64,000 bases of DNA from Azomonas tarimensis (GTDB lineage Bacteria; Pseudomonadota; Gammaproteobacteria; Pseudomonadales; Pseudomonadaceae), in the NCBI RefSeq assembly GCF_042648805.1, contig NZ_JBHRXZ010000024.1:1-64000 (forward strand), in the 5' to 3' direction. Below the pieces are notes generated by a model. That model was given only the letters and a program-made list of their open reading frames with translations. It did no database searches and was not told the origin of the DNA. Below are positions 1-8,363 of this stretch, piece by piece (position 1 is the first letter of the stretch; the number at the start of each line of letters is the position of its first letter). A program made the translations under genes and the position numbers.

Positions 1-103
1 GCCCGACCCGTTCAGGACCAGACCCCCTGGCTGGCACCGCGCTTTCGCCCGAGCCTGCCAGCGGCACGCCATGACCTGGCTTTCCGCCCGCCGCACTCCA
101 CAT
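1..103 (-). CDS. Possible N-terminal part of a gene running off the left edge
   Basis: A leftward reading frame begins with ATG at 103, after an AAGAGG sequence at a workable spacing, and stays open to the window edge (34 codons, beginning MWSAAGGKPG). It lies about 50 bases downstream of a good leftward sigma-70 promoter, which is the main reason to list it. I recognise no family in so short a stretch, and the opposite strand is also open here, so it may be chance. Confidence 0.25.
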   Translation of the reverse strand, partial: MWSAAGGKPGHGVPLAGSGESAVPARGSGPERVG

Positions 104-159
104 CTAACCTCTTGATCTACAAGAGCTTTTCACTGAAGACTGCGCCGGAAGTGGTGCGC

Positions 160-187
160 ATTATAGGGGCTCGGGAACAGCCGTCAA
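160..187 (-). promoter_or_regulatory. Sigma-70 promoter firing leftward
   Basis: On the minus strand a -35 TTGACG (182-187) and a perfect -10 TATAAT (160-165) are separated by 16 bases and followed by a GC-rich discriminator (gcgcacc). Strength and discriminator resemble stable-RNA promoters. The transcript would run off the left edge. Confidence 0.6.
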
Positions 188-273
188 CCTATTTCGACAA
201 CCTTTCGCGGATCCACCAGCTCGACAGACGAGCGCACCGCCCCTATCAGCCCCCGCGACTAACTCAGCGCAAA

Positions 274-304
274 CAAAAAGAGCGACCCTTTCGGATCGCC
301 CTCT
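274..304 (-). terminator. Rho-independent terminator of the tRNA-Val transcript
   Basis: Read leftward, gcgatcc and gggtcgc form a stem with one G-T wobble around a gaaa loop, followed by tcttttt. It lies about 27 bases beyond the 3' end of the tRNA-Val gene. Confidence 0.7.
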
Positions 305-330
305 AAGCCCCACGTGACGCGGGTTCGAAT

Positions 331-407
331 TGGTAGGCACAATTGGATTCGAACCAACGACCCCCACCATGTCAAGGTGGTGCTCTAACCAACTGAGCTA
401 TGTGCCT
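331..407 (-). tRNA. tRNA-Val (GAC anticodon)
   Basis: The minus strand reads as a complete 77-nt tRNA with encoded CCA. The acceptor stem is AGGCACA/TGTGCCT, the D arm contains AGCTCAGTTGG, the anticodon stem CCACC/GGTGG encloses loop TTGACAT (anticodon GAC), and the T arm contains GGTTCGAATCC. It is flanked by its own promoter upstream and a terminator downstream, so it is a single-gene unit. Confidence 0.95.
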
Positions 408-420
408 TCGATGGGGGCGC

Positions 421-448
421 ATTTTATAGAGCCCAAGAAAGGAGTCAA
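421..448 (-). promoter_or_regulatory. Sigma-70 promoter of tRNA-Val
   Basis: On the minus strand, -35 TTGACT (443-448) and -10 TAAAAT (421-426) are 16 bases apart, followed by a GC-rich discriminator (gcgccccc) typical of stringently controlled stable-RNA promoters. It sits directly before the tRNA. Confidence 0.6.
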
Positions 449-576
449 GACTTTTTTTGCTAACTAACTGATATTCGTGCTTTTTAAACAAATCAGGGGT
501 AAGGCCGGGCGCTGGTGATCCTCAGCGAGCGCGAGTAGCATGAGCCCCGTCAAATATTCACAACAGGTATTGCAGA

Positions 577-1860
577 ATGGTGCACACCGCCTACCCTTCG
601 TCCTATTACGCCGCCTCTGCGAACTGCACGTCCGAGCGACCTTCACTCAGGGAAGCGTTAGAAACAGACATATGCGTGATCGGCGCCGGTTACACAGGAC
701 TGTCAGCCGCCTTGTCCCTGCTTGAAGCGGGGTTCAGGGTCGTTGTGCTGGAGGCGGCGCGTGTTGGTTTCGGCGCGTCGGGGCGCAATGGAGGGCAAAT
801 CGTCAACAGCTACAGCCGCGACATTGATGTCATCGAGCGCAGCGTCGGTTCGGCCGAGGCGAGCATGATAGGCGCGATGGCCTTCGAGGGTGCACGCATC
901 ATTCGTGAACGTGTCGCCCGCTACCACATTGATTGTGATCTTAAAAATGGCGGCGTGTTTGCCGCATTCAATGCCAGGCAGATGCGCCACCTCGAATCCC
1001 AGAAAGCCTTATGGCAACGCCATGGATACGAGGAACTGCAGATGCTGGATCAAGCTCAGATTCAGCAGGTAGTCGCAACCAACCGCTATGTGGGCGGCGT
1101 CCTGGATCGGATGGGTGGCCATATACATCCACTCAATCTTGCCTTGGGAGAAGCCGCTGGCGTCGAATCCCTTGGCGGCACAATTTTCGAGCAAAGCCCC
1201 GTCGTCAACATCGAGCGGACAAGTTCGCCTGTTGTCCGCACCCCCGAAGGCAGCGTTCGAGCAAAATTCCTCGTTGTAGCGGGCAATGCCTACCTGGGTG
1301 ACCTCCTGCCGGAACTGGCGGCCAAGTCGATGCCCTGTGGCAGCCAAGTGATCGCTACCGAGCCGCTCGATGGCGATTTGGCCGCAAGCTTGCTTCCTCA
1401 GGACTATTGCGTGGAAGACTGCAACTACCTGCTGGATTACTACAGACTTTCAGCGGACAAGCGACTGATCTACGGCGGCGGGGTTGTCTACGGTGCGCGC
1501 GATCCGGATGACATTGAAGCGATCATCCGGCCGAAGATGCTCAAGACCTTTCCTCAACTGGCCAAGGCCAGGATTGACTATGCCTGGAGCGGCAACTTCC
1601 TTCTGACGTTGTCCCGGTTGCCGCAGATGGGCAGGCTAGACGACAACATCTACTATTCGCAGGGATGCAGCGGACATGGTGTGACCTACACGCATCTGGC
1701 CGGAAAGCTCCTCGCCGAGGCATTGCGCGGGCAAGCCGAGCGCTTCGACGCTTTCGCCAGCCTGCCACATTATCCATTCCCTGGGGGCCGCGCTTTCCGA
1801 GTTCCCCTGACAGCCATCGGTGCTGCCTATTACAACCTTCGGGACAGGCTGGGATTCTAG
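577..1860 (+). CDS. FAD-dependent amine oxidase, DadA/PuuB family
   Basis: This is a 427-aa flavoprotein. A Rossmann motif GxGxxG (residues 36-41) in VIGAGYTGLSAAL is followed by ExxRVGFGASGRNGGQ (about 59-74), the FAD contact typical of gamma-glutamylputrescine oxidase and related D-amino-acid/amine oxidases. The C-terminal part has the GCSGHGVTYTHLAG segment of the family. Such enzymes oxidise amines or secondary amino acids to imines and transfer electrons to oxygen or the respiratory chain. The substrate cannot be read from sequence; PuuB-like polyamine use is the nearest guess. No puuA or puuC gene is adjacent. The TAG stop lies inside the terminal CTAG of the palindromic element that follows, so the original C-terminus may have been altered. 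Confidence 0.8.
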   Translation: MVHTAYPSSYYAASANCTSERPSLREALETDICVIGAGYTGLSAALSLLEAGFRVVVLEAARVGFGASGRNGGQIVNSYSRDIDVIERSVGSAEASMIGAMAFEGARIIRERVARYHIDCDLKNGGVFAAFNARQMRHLESQKALWQRHGYEELQMLDQAQIQQVVATNRYVGGVLDRMGGHIHPLNLALGEAAGVESLGGTIFEQSPVVNIERTSSPVVRTPEGSVRAKFLVVAGNAYLGDLLPELAAKSMPCGSQVIATEPLDGDLAASLLPQDYCVEDCNYLLDYYRLSADKRLIYGGGVVYGARDPDDIEAIIRPKMLKTFPQLAKARIDYAWSGNFLLTLSRLPQMGRLDDNIYYSQGCSGHGVTYTHLAGKLLAEALRGQAERFDAFASLPHYPFPGGRAFRVPLTAIGAAYYNLRDRLGF

Positions 1861-2004
1861 GCTCTGTACGAAAAGTGCCTGCGCTCGGTCATGTTGCGTT
1901 GAAAAGCGGCTCGGAATGCTCATTTACGACTAGTAAACTCCGCTTCCTCGCCGCTTTTCGCCTTGCCTGTCCTTCGCTCGGCTGACTTTTCGCACAGGCC
2001 CTAG
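1857..2004. mobile_element. 148-bp palindromic MITE-like element with CTAG ends
   Basis: The ends are CTAGGCTCTGTACGAAAAGT and, inverted, CTAGGGCCTGTGCGAAAAGT (17 of 20 match). Inner arms GAAAAGCGGC and GCCGCTTTTC also pair, and the centre is tttac-g-ACTAGT-aaa near 1931. There is no coding capacity. CTAG at both ends would suit a 4-bp target duplication of the kind made by IS5-group elements, so a non-autonomous IS5-type MITE is the likeliest reading (inference). It fills the gap between two convergent genes and supplies the TAG stop codon of each. Confidence 0.7.
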
Positions 2005-2999
2005 TCGACAGGACACGCAGGCAGAGGCCGACAAGCAGCACCTTCGTCAGTCAAAGGTAAAGCAAGCTCAGTACGGAACCGGGAATCCTGCGGACTCAGC
2101 CGGGCAGCACATGCCCTGGCCGAAGCTGCCTCGTCCAAGCAATTGCCTTCAGCCAGCAAATGCGAAAGATTGAACCATCCGGGTGCAAAATCAGGTGTCA
2201 CGCGCAGGCTGTCACGCAGCGATTGCTCGGCGGATGACCCATCTCCTCGCTGATACTGGCTGTTGGCCAGAGCAAACAAGGCTAGCCCACTGTCCCAATG
2301 CTCAACTGCGGCAGCATAGGCTTGCTCCGCAGCCATTTGCTGCCCGGTTTCCTCAAGGTCGCTAGCAGCCTCCAACCATGGTGCCAACTCGGCAGAATGC
2401 GGAATCTGCCCAGGCTGCACGGTCAGTACGGCCCATCGTTGTCCCTTGAACCAGGCTCGTTGGAATTCACGAAAACCTTCCTTGCGACGAGCCTCGGTTC
2501 CCGAACGAAGGATGACGATCTGCTCATCCAGGTCATAGCCCACAACAACCGCGAAGTGCCATTGCGGCCAGCGGTTGAACGCCAGATTCTGCAGGACGAG
2601 CACTGGATTACCAGCAGCCACCTCGGCCAACAACGTCTCCATGCGGGGCGCCAGCGAATAGACCAGCAGCCCATGCGCGCGTGCTGCCGCGACCATTTCC
2701 ACCTGCAGACTGCCCTGACGCTCAGGGAGATAGACCCGATCGACGAGGCCTTCGGGGGTACTGGCCAACCCGCGGTGGTTGAGCATGGTAGCCAGTGCAG
2801 CCGGGCCGCACTGGTATTCTTCCTGAGGGAAGAAAGGTACTTCGCTGAGCTCTGCCTGGCGCGGGAGGTGCCCCTCGTCCACCGCTACAAAGGGCGTACG
2901 TGCACAACCGGCCAGCCAGATGACCGCCAGAAGCGCCAGGCAGATCCGTCGTATCAACGGTTGATGCAGTTGACGAAGTTGAAGATGTTGGTTGCGCAC
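2001..2999 (-). CDS. C39-family cysteine peptidase with TPR region, lipoprotein (PA2778-like)
   Basis: The 332-aa product has a hydrophobic leader ending in lipobox LAGC (Cys32), then a papain-like C39 domain with catalytic Cys64 (EYQCGPAAL), His148 (PQWHFAVVVGYD) and Asp156. The C-terminal half is alpha-helical with TPR character (GLALFALANSQYQRGD, APGWFNLSHLL). C39 domains cleave double-glycine leaders in bacteriocin exporters; this standalone envelope-anchored form has no defined substrate that I know. It overlaps the upstream membrane-protein gene by 46 bp if the ATG at 2999 is used. A TTG at 2957, overlapping the TGA of that gene, would give a more compact lipoprotein leader and translational coupling. 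The stop codon falls in the MITE-like element. Confidence 0.8.
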   Translation of the reverse strand: MRNQHLQLRQLHQPLIRRICLALLAVIWLAGCARTPFVAVDEGHLPRQAELSEVPFFPQEEYQCGPAALATMLNHRGLASTPEGLVDRVYLPERQGSLQVEMVAAARAHGLLVYSLAPRMETLLAEVAAGNPVLVLQNLAFNRWPQWHFAVVVGYDLDEQIVILRSGTEARRKEGFREFQRAWFKGQRWAVLTVQPGQIPHSAELAPWLEAASDLEETGQQMAAEQAYAAAVEHWDSGLALFALANSQYQRGDGSSAEQSLRDSLRVTPDFAPGWFNLSHLLAEGNCLDEAASARACAARLSPQDSRFRTELALPLTDEGAACRPLPACPVD

Positions 3000-3355
3000 A
3001 GCATGTCGGTCACGATGAAAATCACCAGGAAAAGGATGATGACACCAACAACGTTGCCGCCGGCAGGAGCCTGATCGAGTTGCTGATTGAACTGCGCCAG
3101 TTCAGCTGCGGTAAGGCTATTGATGCGATCCTGCACCTGTGCCCGGTCTACACCCATGGCTTCGAGTTTGTGCTTGACCTCTTCGTCATCCAGCATCGCC
3201 ATCAACTGCTGCCTGTCGACATCCTGGCGGTGCTCGGAAATCACCTCCGGTGTTCCGATCATTGCGGCCTGAGCCATCGGGATCTGAACGAACAGGCAGA
3301 GATGCAATACCGCCATTGCTGCCGCTACTCTGCGCATCCAATGAGAAATGAGCAT
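2954..3355 (-). CDS. Small secreted or membrane protein, PA2779 family
   Basis: The gene encodes 133 aa. The start at 3355 is chosen for an AAGGAG ribosome site 8 bases upstream. A signal peptide ends near Ala30 (PMAQAAM), a helical acidic middle follows (VDRQQLMAMLDDEEV), and one transmembrane segment spans about 102-118 before a cysteine-containing tail. The pairing with the C39-TPR lipoprotein just downstream, in the same transcript and overlapping it, is conserved in pseudomonads as I recall (PA2779-PA2778). That suggests a functional partner or substrate for the peptidase (inference). The biochemical role is unknown. Confidence 0.75.
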   Translation of the reverse strand: MLISHWMRRVAAAMAVLHLCLFVQIPMAQAAMIGTPEVISEHRQDVDRQQLMAMLDDEEVKHKLEAMGVDRAQVQDRINSLTAAELAQFNQQLDQAPAGGNVVGVIILFLVIFIVTDMLCATNIFNFVNCINR

Positions 3356-3544
3356 GGTCGAACTCCTTAAGCGTTTTTGTGGGTGATCCTGCACTAGCCG
3401 AACGCAGTTAAGACGTCTTGCCGCTTTGCTTGTTCCGCGCGTGATGCGCTCGAACGAACAGCCAATGCCCACCTCGCGCCAATCGCATCATTTTGATATG
3501 TTATAACAGTCGATTGCCTGCACCCTTTCCCACTACCACCCTCC

Positions 3545-5686
3545 ATGAGATCAAAAAGAATGTCTTCCAGATTGTCCCTCCCCGGCCTCCTTGCCAGCGG
3601 CACCTTGCTCGGTCTGGTCAGTGCAGGCGCTCAGGCTCAGGATACCGGCAGCGCGGTGCTGGAAACCATGACGATCACCACGGAACAAGAAACCGCCACC
3701 GGACCGGTAACAGGGTATCGCGCCCAGCGTTCAGCGAGCGCCACCGGAACCGACACGCCCATCAGCGAAACGCCTCAGTCATTGAGCGTGATCCCGGCTC
3801 AAGTACTGGAAGACCTCGATAGCCCACGTATCGAGCGCGCTCTTGATTTCGCAGGGGGCGTCGCCCGCCAGAACGACTTCGGCGGCCTGACACTGTACGG
3901 GTATAGCGTCCGCGGCCTGGCCACCTCGGAATTCTACAAGGATGGCTATAGCGTCAACCGCGGCTATATGAATTCCCCGGATGCCGCCAACATCGAACGG
4001 GTCGAGGTCTTGAAGGGCCCGGTCTCCAGCCTTTACGGCCGAGGCGACCCGGGCGGCACCATCAACATCGTCTCCAAGCGTCCTCAATCGCAACCCTTCA
4101 CCCGTATTGACCTCAGCGCAGGGCGCTGGGACCGTTACCGCAGCACCCTCGACGTCAATACACCGCTGGATGATGAAGCGACCATGGCACTGCGACTGAA
4201 TGCGGCCCTCGAAGACCATGACAGCTTCCGCGATCATCGCGCCGGTGAACGCCAACTCCTGGCTCCGTCATTCAGCTGGACGATGAGTCCCGACACCCGT
4301 CTGTTGATGCAGGCTGAAGTGGTGCGCAACCGCCAGGTATTCGACCGAGGGGTCCTCGCGCCGGGTAACAGGCTAGGTCTTGTGCAACGCTCTGCCTACT
4401 TCGGCGAACCGAGCGATGGATATGTCAGCAACAACAACGAAACCTTGCAGGCCGAACTCGAGCACGACCTGAATGACGGCTGGTCGCTGCGCCTGGCAAA
4501 GCATTACAAGCAAGGTCGTCTCAACGGCTATGCCACCGAAAGCGCAGTACTGCAGGCCGACCAGCGAACCTTGGCGCGCGACCTGCGCTACCGCGATTCC
4601 AAATGGCAGGATGCGATTACCCAGTTCGAGCTACGAGGGCAGATATACACGGGAGATATCGAGCACAACCTGCTGATCGGCGCTGAATACGAGCGTTACG
4701 CCCTGGACCAGCGTCTGTTGCGCTCAGCCGACACCCGCCTGATCGACATCTATATGCCGGTCTACGGGCGGCCCCGCCCTGCTTTTGTTACAGGCCCTGA
4801 CGGCCGCAGCACCCACATCAACGAACTCGTCTATAACCGCGCCCTGAATCTGCAGAACCAGCTGCGGCTCAATGACAGACTGTCTGCCCTGATTGGCGCC
4901 CGATATGACCATTACGACCAGCGCCTGGACAACGAGGTCGCCGGCACGCGGGCCGAACAGACCCATGAAAAAATCACTCCGCGCGTTGGCGCCCTCTACC
5001 AGCTGACCCCCGAAGTGGGGCTGTTCGCCAATGCTTCGCGCTCTTTCAAGCCCAACGGCGGGGCGGGAGCCAATGGCAGTCCCTTCGATCCGGAAGAGGG
5101 CATCGGCTACGAAGCCGGGGTCAAGTTCGATCTGCTCGACAATCGCCTGGGCATTACCCTCGCCGCCTTTCACTTGAGCAAGAAAAATGTCCTCACGGCC
5201 GACCGGAACGAAACGGGATTCAGTATCGCTGCCGGCGAGGTACGCAGCCGGGGCTTCGATGCCCAGTTCAGCGGGCAGCTAACCGATGCGATCCGGGTCA
5301 TCGGTGCCTATGCCTATGTCGATGCCGAAGTTCGCCGCGACAACACTCTGGAGGTGGGCGGCCGCCTGCTCAATGTTCCGCGCCATAGCGGAAGTCTGAT
5401 GACCGTCTACGACTTTCAGGATGGCCATCTGCATGGGCTCGAAGTGGGCGGTGCGGTCAATTACGTGGGCAACCGCGCGGGCGAGACGGAAAACCCCGAT
5501 TTCGAGCTGCCCTCCTACGCCACGGTCGATCTGCTCGCGCGCTACAAGGCAACGGACAACCTGACCCTCGGGCTCAACCTCAACAATGCGTTCGATCGAA
5601 CCTATTATGAGCGCTCCTACAGCAACCTCTGGGTAATGCCTGGCGAACCCCGGAATCTGGCGTTCAGCCTGTCGCTGAACCTCTGA
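3545..5686 (+). CDS. TonB-dependent siderophore receptor
   Basis: This 713-aa outer-membrane receptor has an N-terminal signal peptide ending AGAQAQ. A possible TonB box (ETMTIT) is followed by a plug domain (about 65-180) with SETPQSLSVIP, SVRG and the conserved IERVEVLKGPVSSLYGRGDPGGTIN stretch. The rest is a 22-strand barrel region with the late family motif ExGVKFDLLDNRL. It would import a ferric siderophore using TonB energy. No sigma/anti-sigma pair or siderophore genes are adjacent and I saw no convincing Fur box. The start could also be the ATG at 3560; neither has a strong ribosome site. Confidence 0.88.
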   Translation: MRSKRMSSRLSLPGLLASGTLLGLVSAGAQAQDTGSAVLETMTITTEQETATGPVTGYRAQRSASATGTDTPISETPQSLSVIPAQVLEDLDSPRIERALDFAGGVARQNDFGGLTLYGYSVRGLATSEFYKDGYSVNRGYMNSPDAANIERVEVLKGPVSSLYGRGDPGGTINIVSKRPQSQPFTRIDLSAGRWDRYRSTLDVNTPLDDEATMALRLNAALEDHDSFRDHRAGERQLLAPSFSWTMSPDTRLLMQAEVVRNRQVFDRGVLAPGNRLGLVQRSAYFGEPSDGYVSNNNETLQAELEHDLNDGWSLRLAKHYKQGRLNGYATESAVLQADQRTLARDLRYRDSKWQDAITQFELRGQIYTGDIEHNLLIGAEYERYALDQRLLRSADTRLIDIYMPVYGRPRPAFVTGPDGRSTHINELVYNRALNLQNQLRLNDRLSALIGARYDHYDQRLDNEVAGTRAEQTHEKITPRVGALYQLTPEVGLFANASRSFKPNGGAGANGSPFDPEEGIGYEAGVKFDLLDNRLGITLAAFHLSKKNVLTADRNETGFSIAAGEVRSRGFDAQFSGQLTDAIRVIGAYAYVDAEVRRDNTLEVGGRLLNVPRHSGSLMTVYDFQDGHLHGLEVGGAVNYVGNRAGETENPDFELPSYATVDLLARYKATDNLTLGLNLNNAFDRTYYERSYSNLWVMPGEPRNLAFSLSLNL

Positions 5687-6025
5687 TCCGACTTTTCCGG
5701 CGAGCTGGCATGGCAAGGATGCCGCCATATCCCACTATTGCAGTTCCAGATCAATACTCCCCCTCAATGATCCTTTACAAAGTAGATCTTATCCCAAGAG
5801 GACCTGCGTTAAACCAGCAAAATCATACCTCCATCTTATTCTTTTTTGAAAGAATGCAAAATTACGTCAGCTGCCATAGCAGCACATATCAACTCAGGCG
5901 CTGCCATGAAAGACAGGAGCCGCCTCCATCAGTCAACGCCGTCGTAGTAACCCCAAGACACATCCTCACGCTTTCCTCCAACGACTCTGGACATCAAAGA
6001 AATGACATCCAGAGTCAAGCCAGAT
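5687..6025. other. Intergenic stretch, AT-richer, no gene found
   Basis: These 339 bases separate the receptor gene from a convergent SDR gene. The composition is visibly more AT-rich than the flanks. The only open frame lacks a ribosome site and any familiar motif. I see no strong hairpin with a T-tract, repeat or tRNA. Confidence 0.5.
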
Positions 6026-6808
6026 TCAATTAAATACCATTCCACCATCGACAATCACAGCCTGGCCTGTCATGTAGTCAGAATCAGGGCCGGACAAGAA
6101 TGAAACGCAGGCGGCAACATCCTCAGGCTGAGAAAGTCTCTTTAACGTAATGTTCTGGGCAAATTGCTCCATGCCCCACTCAAAGCTTTGATTAGCATTG
6201 TCCGCCACATCTTGGGCAACCTTGCGCATCATTGGCGTGTTGACAATGCCGGGGCAATAGGCATTTACGGTAACACCCAGGTGGGCCAACTCCCTGGCAG
6301 CTGTTTGCGTGATGCCTCGCACCGCAAATTTAGTCCCGCCATACACAGCCAAATCGGGATTCCCCACATGGCCTGCCTGCGAGGAGGCGCTGATAATTTT
6401 TCCGCCGTGCCCCAGCGCCTTGAACGCTTTTACCGCGGCTTGTATACCCCACAAAACACCACCGACATTGATATCAAAGGTCTTCTTGTAGATTTCCGGC
6501 GTGATAGTTTCGATTGGCGCTATAGGCGCAATACCCGCATTATTAATCACGACATGCAGATCGCCCAGAGCATCCACGGTTTCCTGCACAGCTCTGAACA
6601 CATCTTCGCGATCGGCCACATCGACCTTGATCGCCAATGCCTTCCCACCATCCCTTTTGATTTTTTCAGCAACTTGACTCGCCGTGTCGATATTCATATC
6701 GGCACATGCCACCGCAAAACCATCTGAAGCCAATCGCAGCGCAATGGCTTCTCCAATCCCCTGGCCTGCTCCAGTCACAAAAGCAACCTTGCCCTGATTT
6801 TTACTCAT
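6026..6808 (-). CDS. SDR oxidoreductase, BudC-like (acetoin/2,3-butanediol dehydrogenase type)
   Basis: This is a 260-aa classical SDR: cofactor motif TGAGQGIG (12-19), NNAG (89-92), and catalytic Ser143, Tyr156 and Lys160 (SSQAG...YGGTK). The acidic residue after beta-2 (CADMN) favours NAD. The length and the C-terminal ITLKRLSQPEDVAACVSFL resemble diacetyl reductase/meso-2,3-butanediol dehydrogenase. The start at 6808 follows GGAAAGGA; an earlier TTG lies inside that site. It is the last gene of the leftward catabolic series but has a 223-base gap before it, so it may have its own promoter. GC looks lower than its neighbours, hinting at a different origin. In context it might oxidise a hydroxy-acid or alcohol intermediate (inference). 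Confidence 0.8.
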   Translation of the reverse strand: MSKNQGKVAFVTGAGQGIGEAIALRLASDGFAVACADMNIDTASQVAEKIKRDGGKALAIKVDVADREDVFRAVQETVDALGDLHVVINNAGIAPIAPIETITPEIYKKTFDINVGGVLWGIQAAVKAFKALGHGGKIISASSQAGHVGNPDLAVYGGTKFAVRGITQTAARELAHLGVTVNAYCPGIVNTPMMRKVAQDVADNANQSFEWGMEQFAQNITLKRLSQPEDVAACVSFLSGPDSDYMTGQAVIVDGGMVFN

Positions 6809-6989
6809 TTCACTATCCTTTCCCAAATGGTGACGGTTGAGTCATACAGTCGAACCCACCGCTCCGACCTTGAAGCTCCAAAGTTACGCCACGCGTATCA
6901 AGGTCGACTGCGAGCAGACGAAGCACCGAGCGAGACTACATTCAGATTATGGAGTCAATTTTCAATGGCGCAACCAGCGCATCTTCGAA

Positions 6990-7004
6990 ACGTTGTAACA
7001 ACGT
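6990..7004. promoter_or_regulatory. Perfect 15-bp dyad upstream of the BudC-like gene
   Basis: ACGTTGT-A-ACAACGT is a perfect palindrome lying about 185 bases before the start of the leftward SDR gene. Its flank (AGACGTTGTTAC on the minus strand) resembles the AGACGTTATG core of the dyads near 12.85 kb. It is a candidate activator or repressor site; the binding protein is unknown. Confidence 0.35.
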
Positions 7005-7031
7005 CTGAACTAATACGCAGGTGCCACCGCA

Positions 7032-8363
7032 TCAGAATCTCGCCACTAATTTAAGACCTGCGACCAGCGCGCTGTCTACTTCACGGACCCCACCGGGGTT
7101 CCGCACATACTGCAGGTTCGGACGAACGGTCAACCAGTTTGTGACATGTACGCCGTAATTGATTTCGACGTTATACTCGCTGCGCTGCACAGGTACATAA
7201 AGCGGGTTGTCGTAATCGTCGATGCCATTAGTTGCGTTGATTTGACGCTGTCGCCTGGTCACGTCGTCATTGATATGAATGCGAGCAATCCCGAAGCCGA
7301 TATCGTCCTTGGGTCTGCCGTCAAACAGGCCGTTATAGACCATGCCGACATTTTGAAAACTGTCGATAGTACTTGTCGCCTGGTCGTGAAAGGTAAAGTT
7401 CGCAAAAACGCTCAGGCCGCGGGAGGGGTCGCCATTGCGAGCCGTGATTTGTTGCCGAGCCATTACCCACCCACCGCTTTTACTGCTACGGGATCGGAAA
7501 TCCAGGCCGGTCAGGCCTTGTGGGCGACCTTCGACGTCTCTGTAGACATCGTCGGCACTCGCCGTGCTGTGGTAATAGCCCAAGCGGTATTCGCCAGGTA
7601 ATGCCTGGACACCTAGCGCCGGTCTCCAGATAAGCTCCACGGGAATCAGCGCGCCCCTGGCGCCACTGGTACTTAGCTTGAAGCCATTGCCGGTTTCCAG
7701 ATTGGAAGGGTTCTGCTCGAATACCCCAATCTGTGCGGCCCATTGCTCGTCAATATTGTATTTGACGCGCAGGGCCCACTGGCTGACGGGGCCGCTGTAC
7801 CAGACGTCTCCCGCCACGTTACCTATGGGTGCGGCGCAGAATGCCAGGCTCTGAAAGTCGCATGGAAAGCTGTTGAAATCTTCGTTGACGCCCATGCGCC
7901 CGACCTTCAGATCCAGCGATTGATCGAAGAACTGCTGGCGGTACCACAGTTGTGTCAAACGCCAGGTTTGCCCACGTCCCCAGACTTCCTGGACGGAGCT
8001 GAGGTGTCCTGTCCGTGGATCGGCGATACCGGCGTTTGACAGATTGTTACCGCTACGTTCGGTCACCAGGAGGCGAAACTCTGCGGCGTTCCAGCCCAGG
8101 ATCTTCTGCAGATCCAGATGAGTGCCCAAGGCCCATTGCGAGGTGTATCGGGCCGTGCGGTTGTCATTGTAACCCCCATGCACGTTAGTAGCCCCTTCAC
8201 CCACGTAGCCCAGGATGAAATCCACTCCTTTTTCCTGCAGTTCGCTACGCGCTCCCCCCCAATCGCCGAGGCCCCATTGAGACGAATCGGTTGTAGCAAA
8301 AACGGGCAGGTTGACGAACACAAAGATGCCTAGTCCGACGGGCAATCGCCAAAGGTTGGTCAT
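7032..8363 (-). CDS. OprB-family carbohydrate-selective porin
   Basis: The 443-aa product has a signal peptide ending PVFA, then GDWGGARSELQEKGVDF, the hallmark N-terminus of the OprB family. Repeated aromatic beta-strand segments follow, and it ends in LKLVARF with a C-terminal Phe as expected for an outer-membrane barrel. OprB porins admit sugars and other small polar compounds. Here the neighbours suggest uptake of the substrate of the Baeyer-Villiger operon (inference). The start at 8363 follows AAGGAA. It lies 131 bases after the aldehyde dehydrogenase gene on the same strand. Confidence 0.85.
   Translation of the reverse strand: MTNLWRLPVGLGIFVFVNLPVFATTDSSQWGLGDWGGARSELQEKGVDFILGYVGEGATNVHGGYNDNRTARYTSQWALGTHLDLQKILGWNAAEFRLLVTERSGNNLSNAGIADPRTGHLSSVQEVWGRGQTWRLTQLWYRQQFFDQSLDLKVGRMGVNEDFNSFPCDFQSLAFCAAPIGNVAGDVWYSGPVSQWALRVKYNIDEQWAAQIGVFEQNPSNLETGNGFKLSTSGARGALIPVELIWRPALGVQALPGEYRLGYYHSTASADDVYRDVEGRPQGLTGLDFRSRSSKSGGWVMARQQITARNGDPSRGLSVFANFTFHDQATSTIDSFQNVGMVYNGLFDGRPKDDIGFGIARIHINDDVTRRQRQINATNGIDDYDNPLYVPVQRSEYNVEINYGVHVTNWLTVRPNLQYVRNPGGVREVDSALVAGLKLVARF

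Noticed and set aside
3480..3544. A Fur box before the TonB-dependent receptor
   Set aside because: The AT-rich tgatatgttataaca stretch does not fit the 19-bp Fur consensus well enough; iron control is likely from function but not shown here.
5710..6033. A 107-codon plus-strand frame in the gap after the receptor gene
   Set aside because: No ribosome site and no familiar pattern; it overlaps the end of the convergent SDR gene.
6890..6925. A second sigma-54 promoter before the BudC-like gene (GG-N10-GC on the minus strand)
   Set aside because: Only the GG and GC dinucleotides match; the flanking TGGCAC and TTGC elements do not, so chance is likely.
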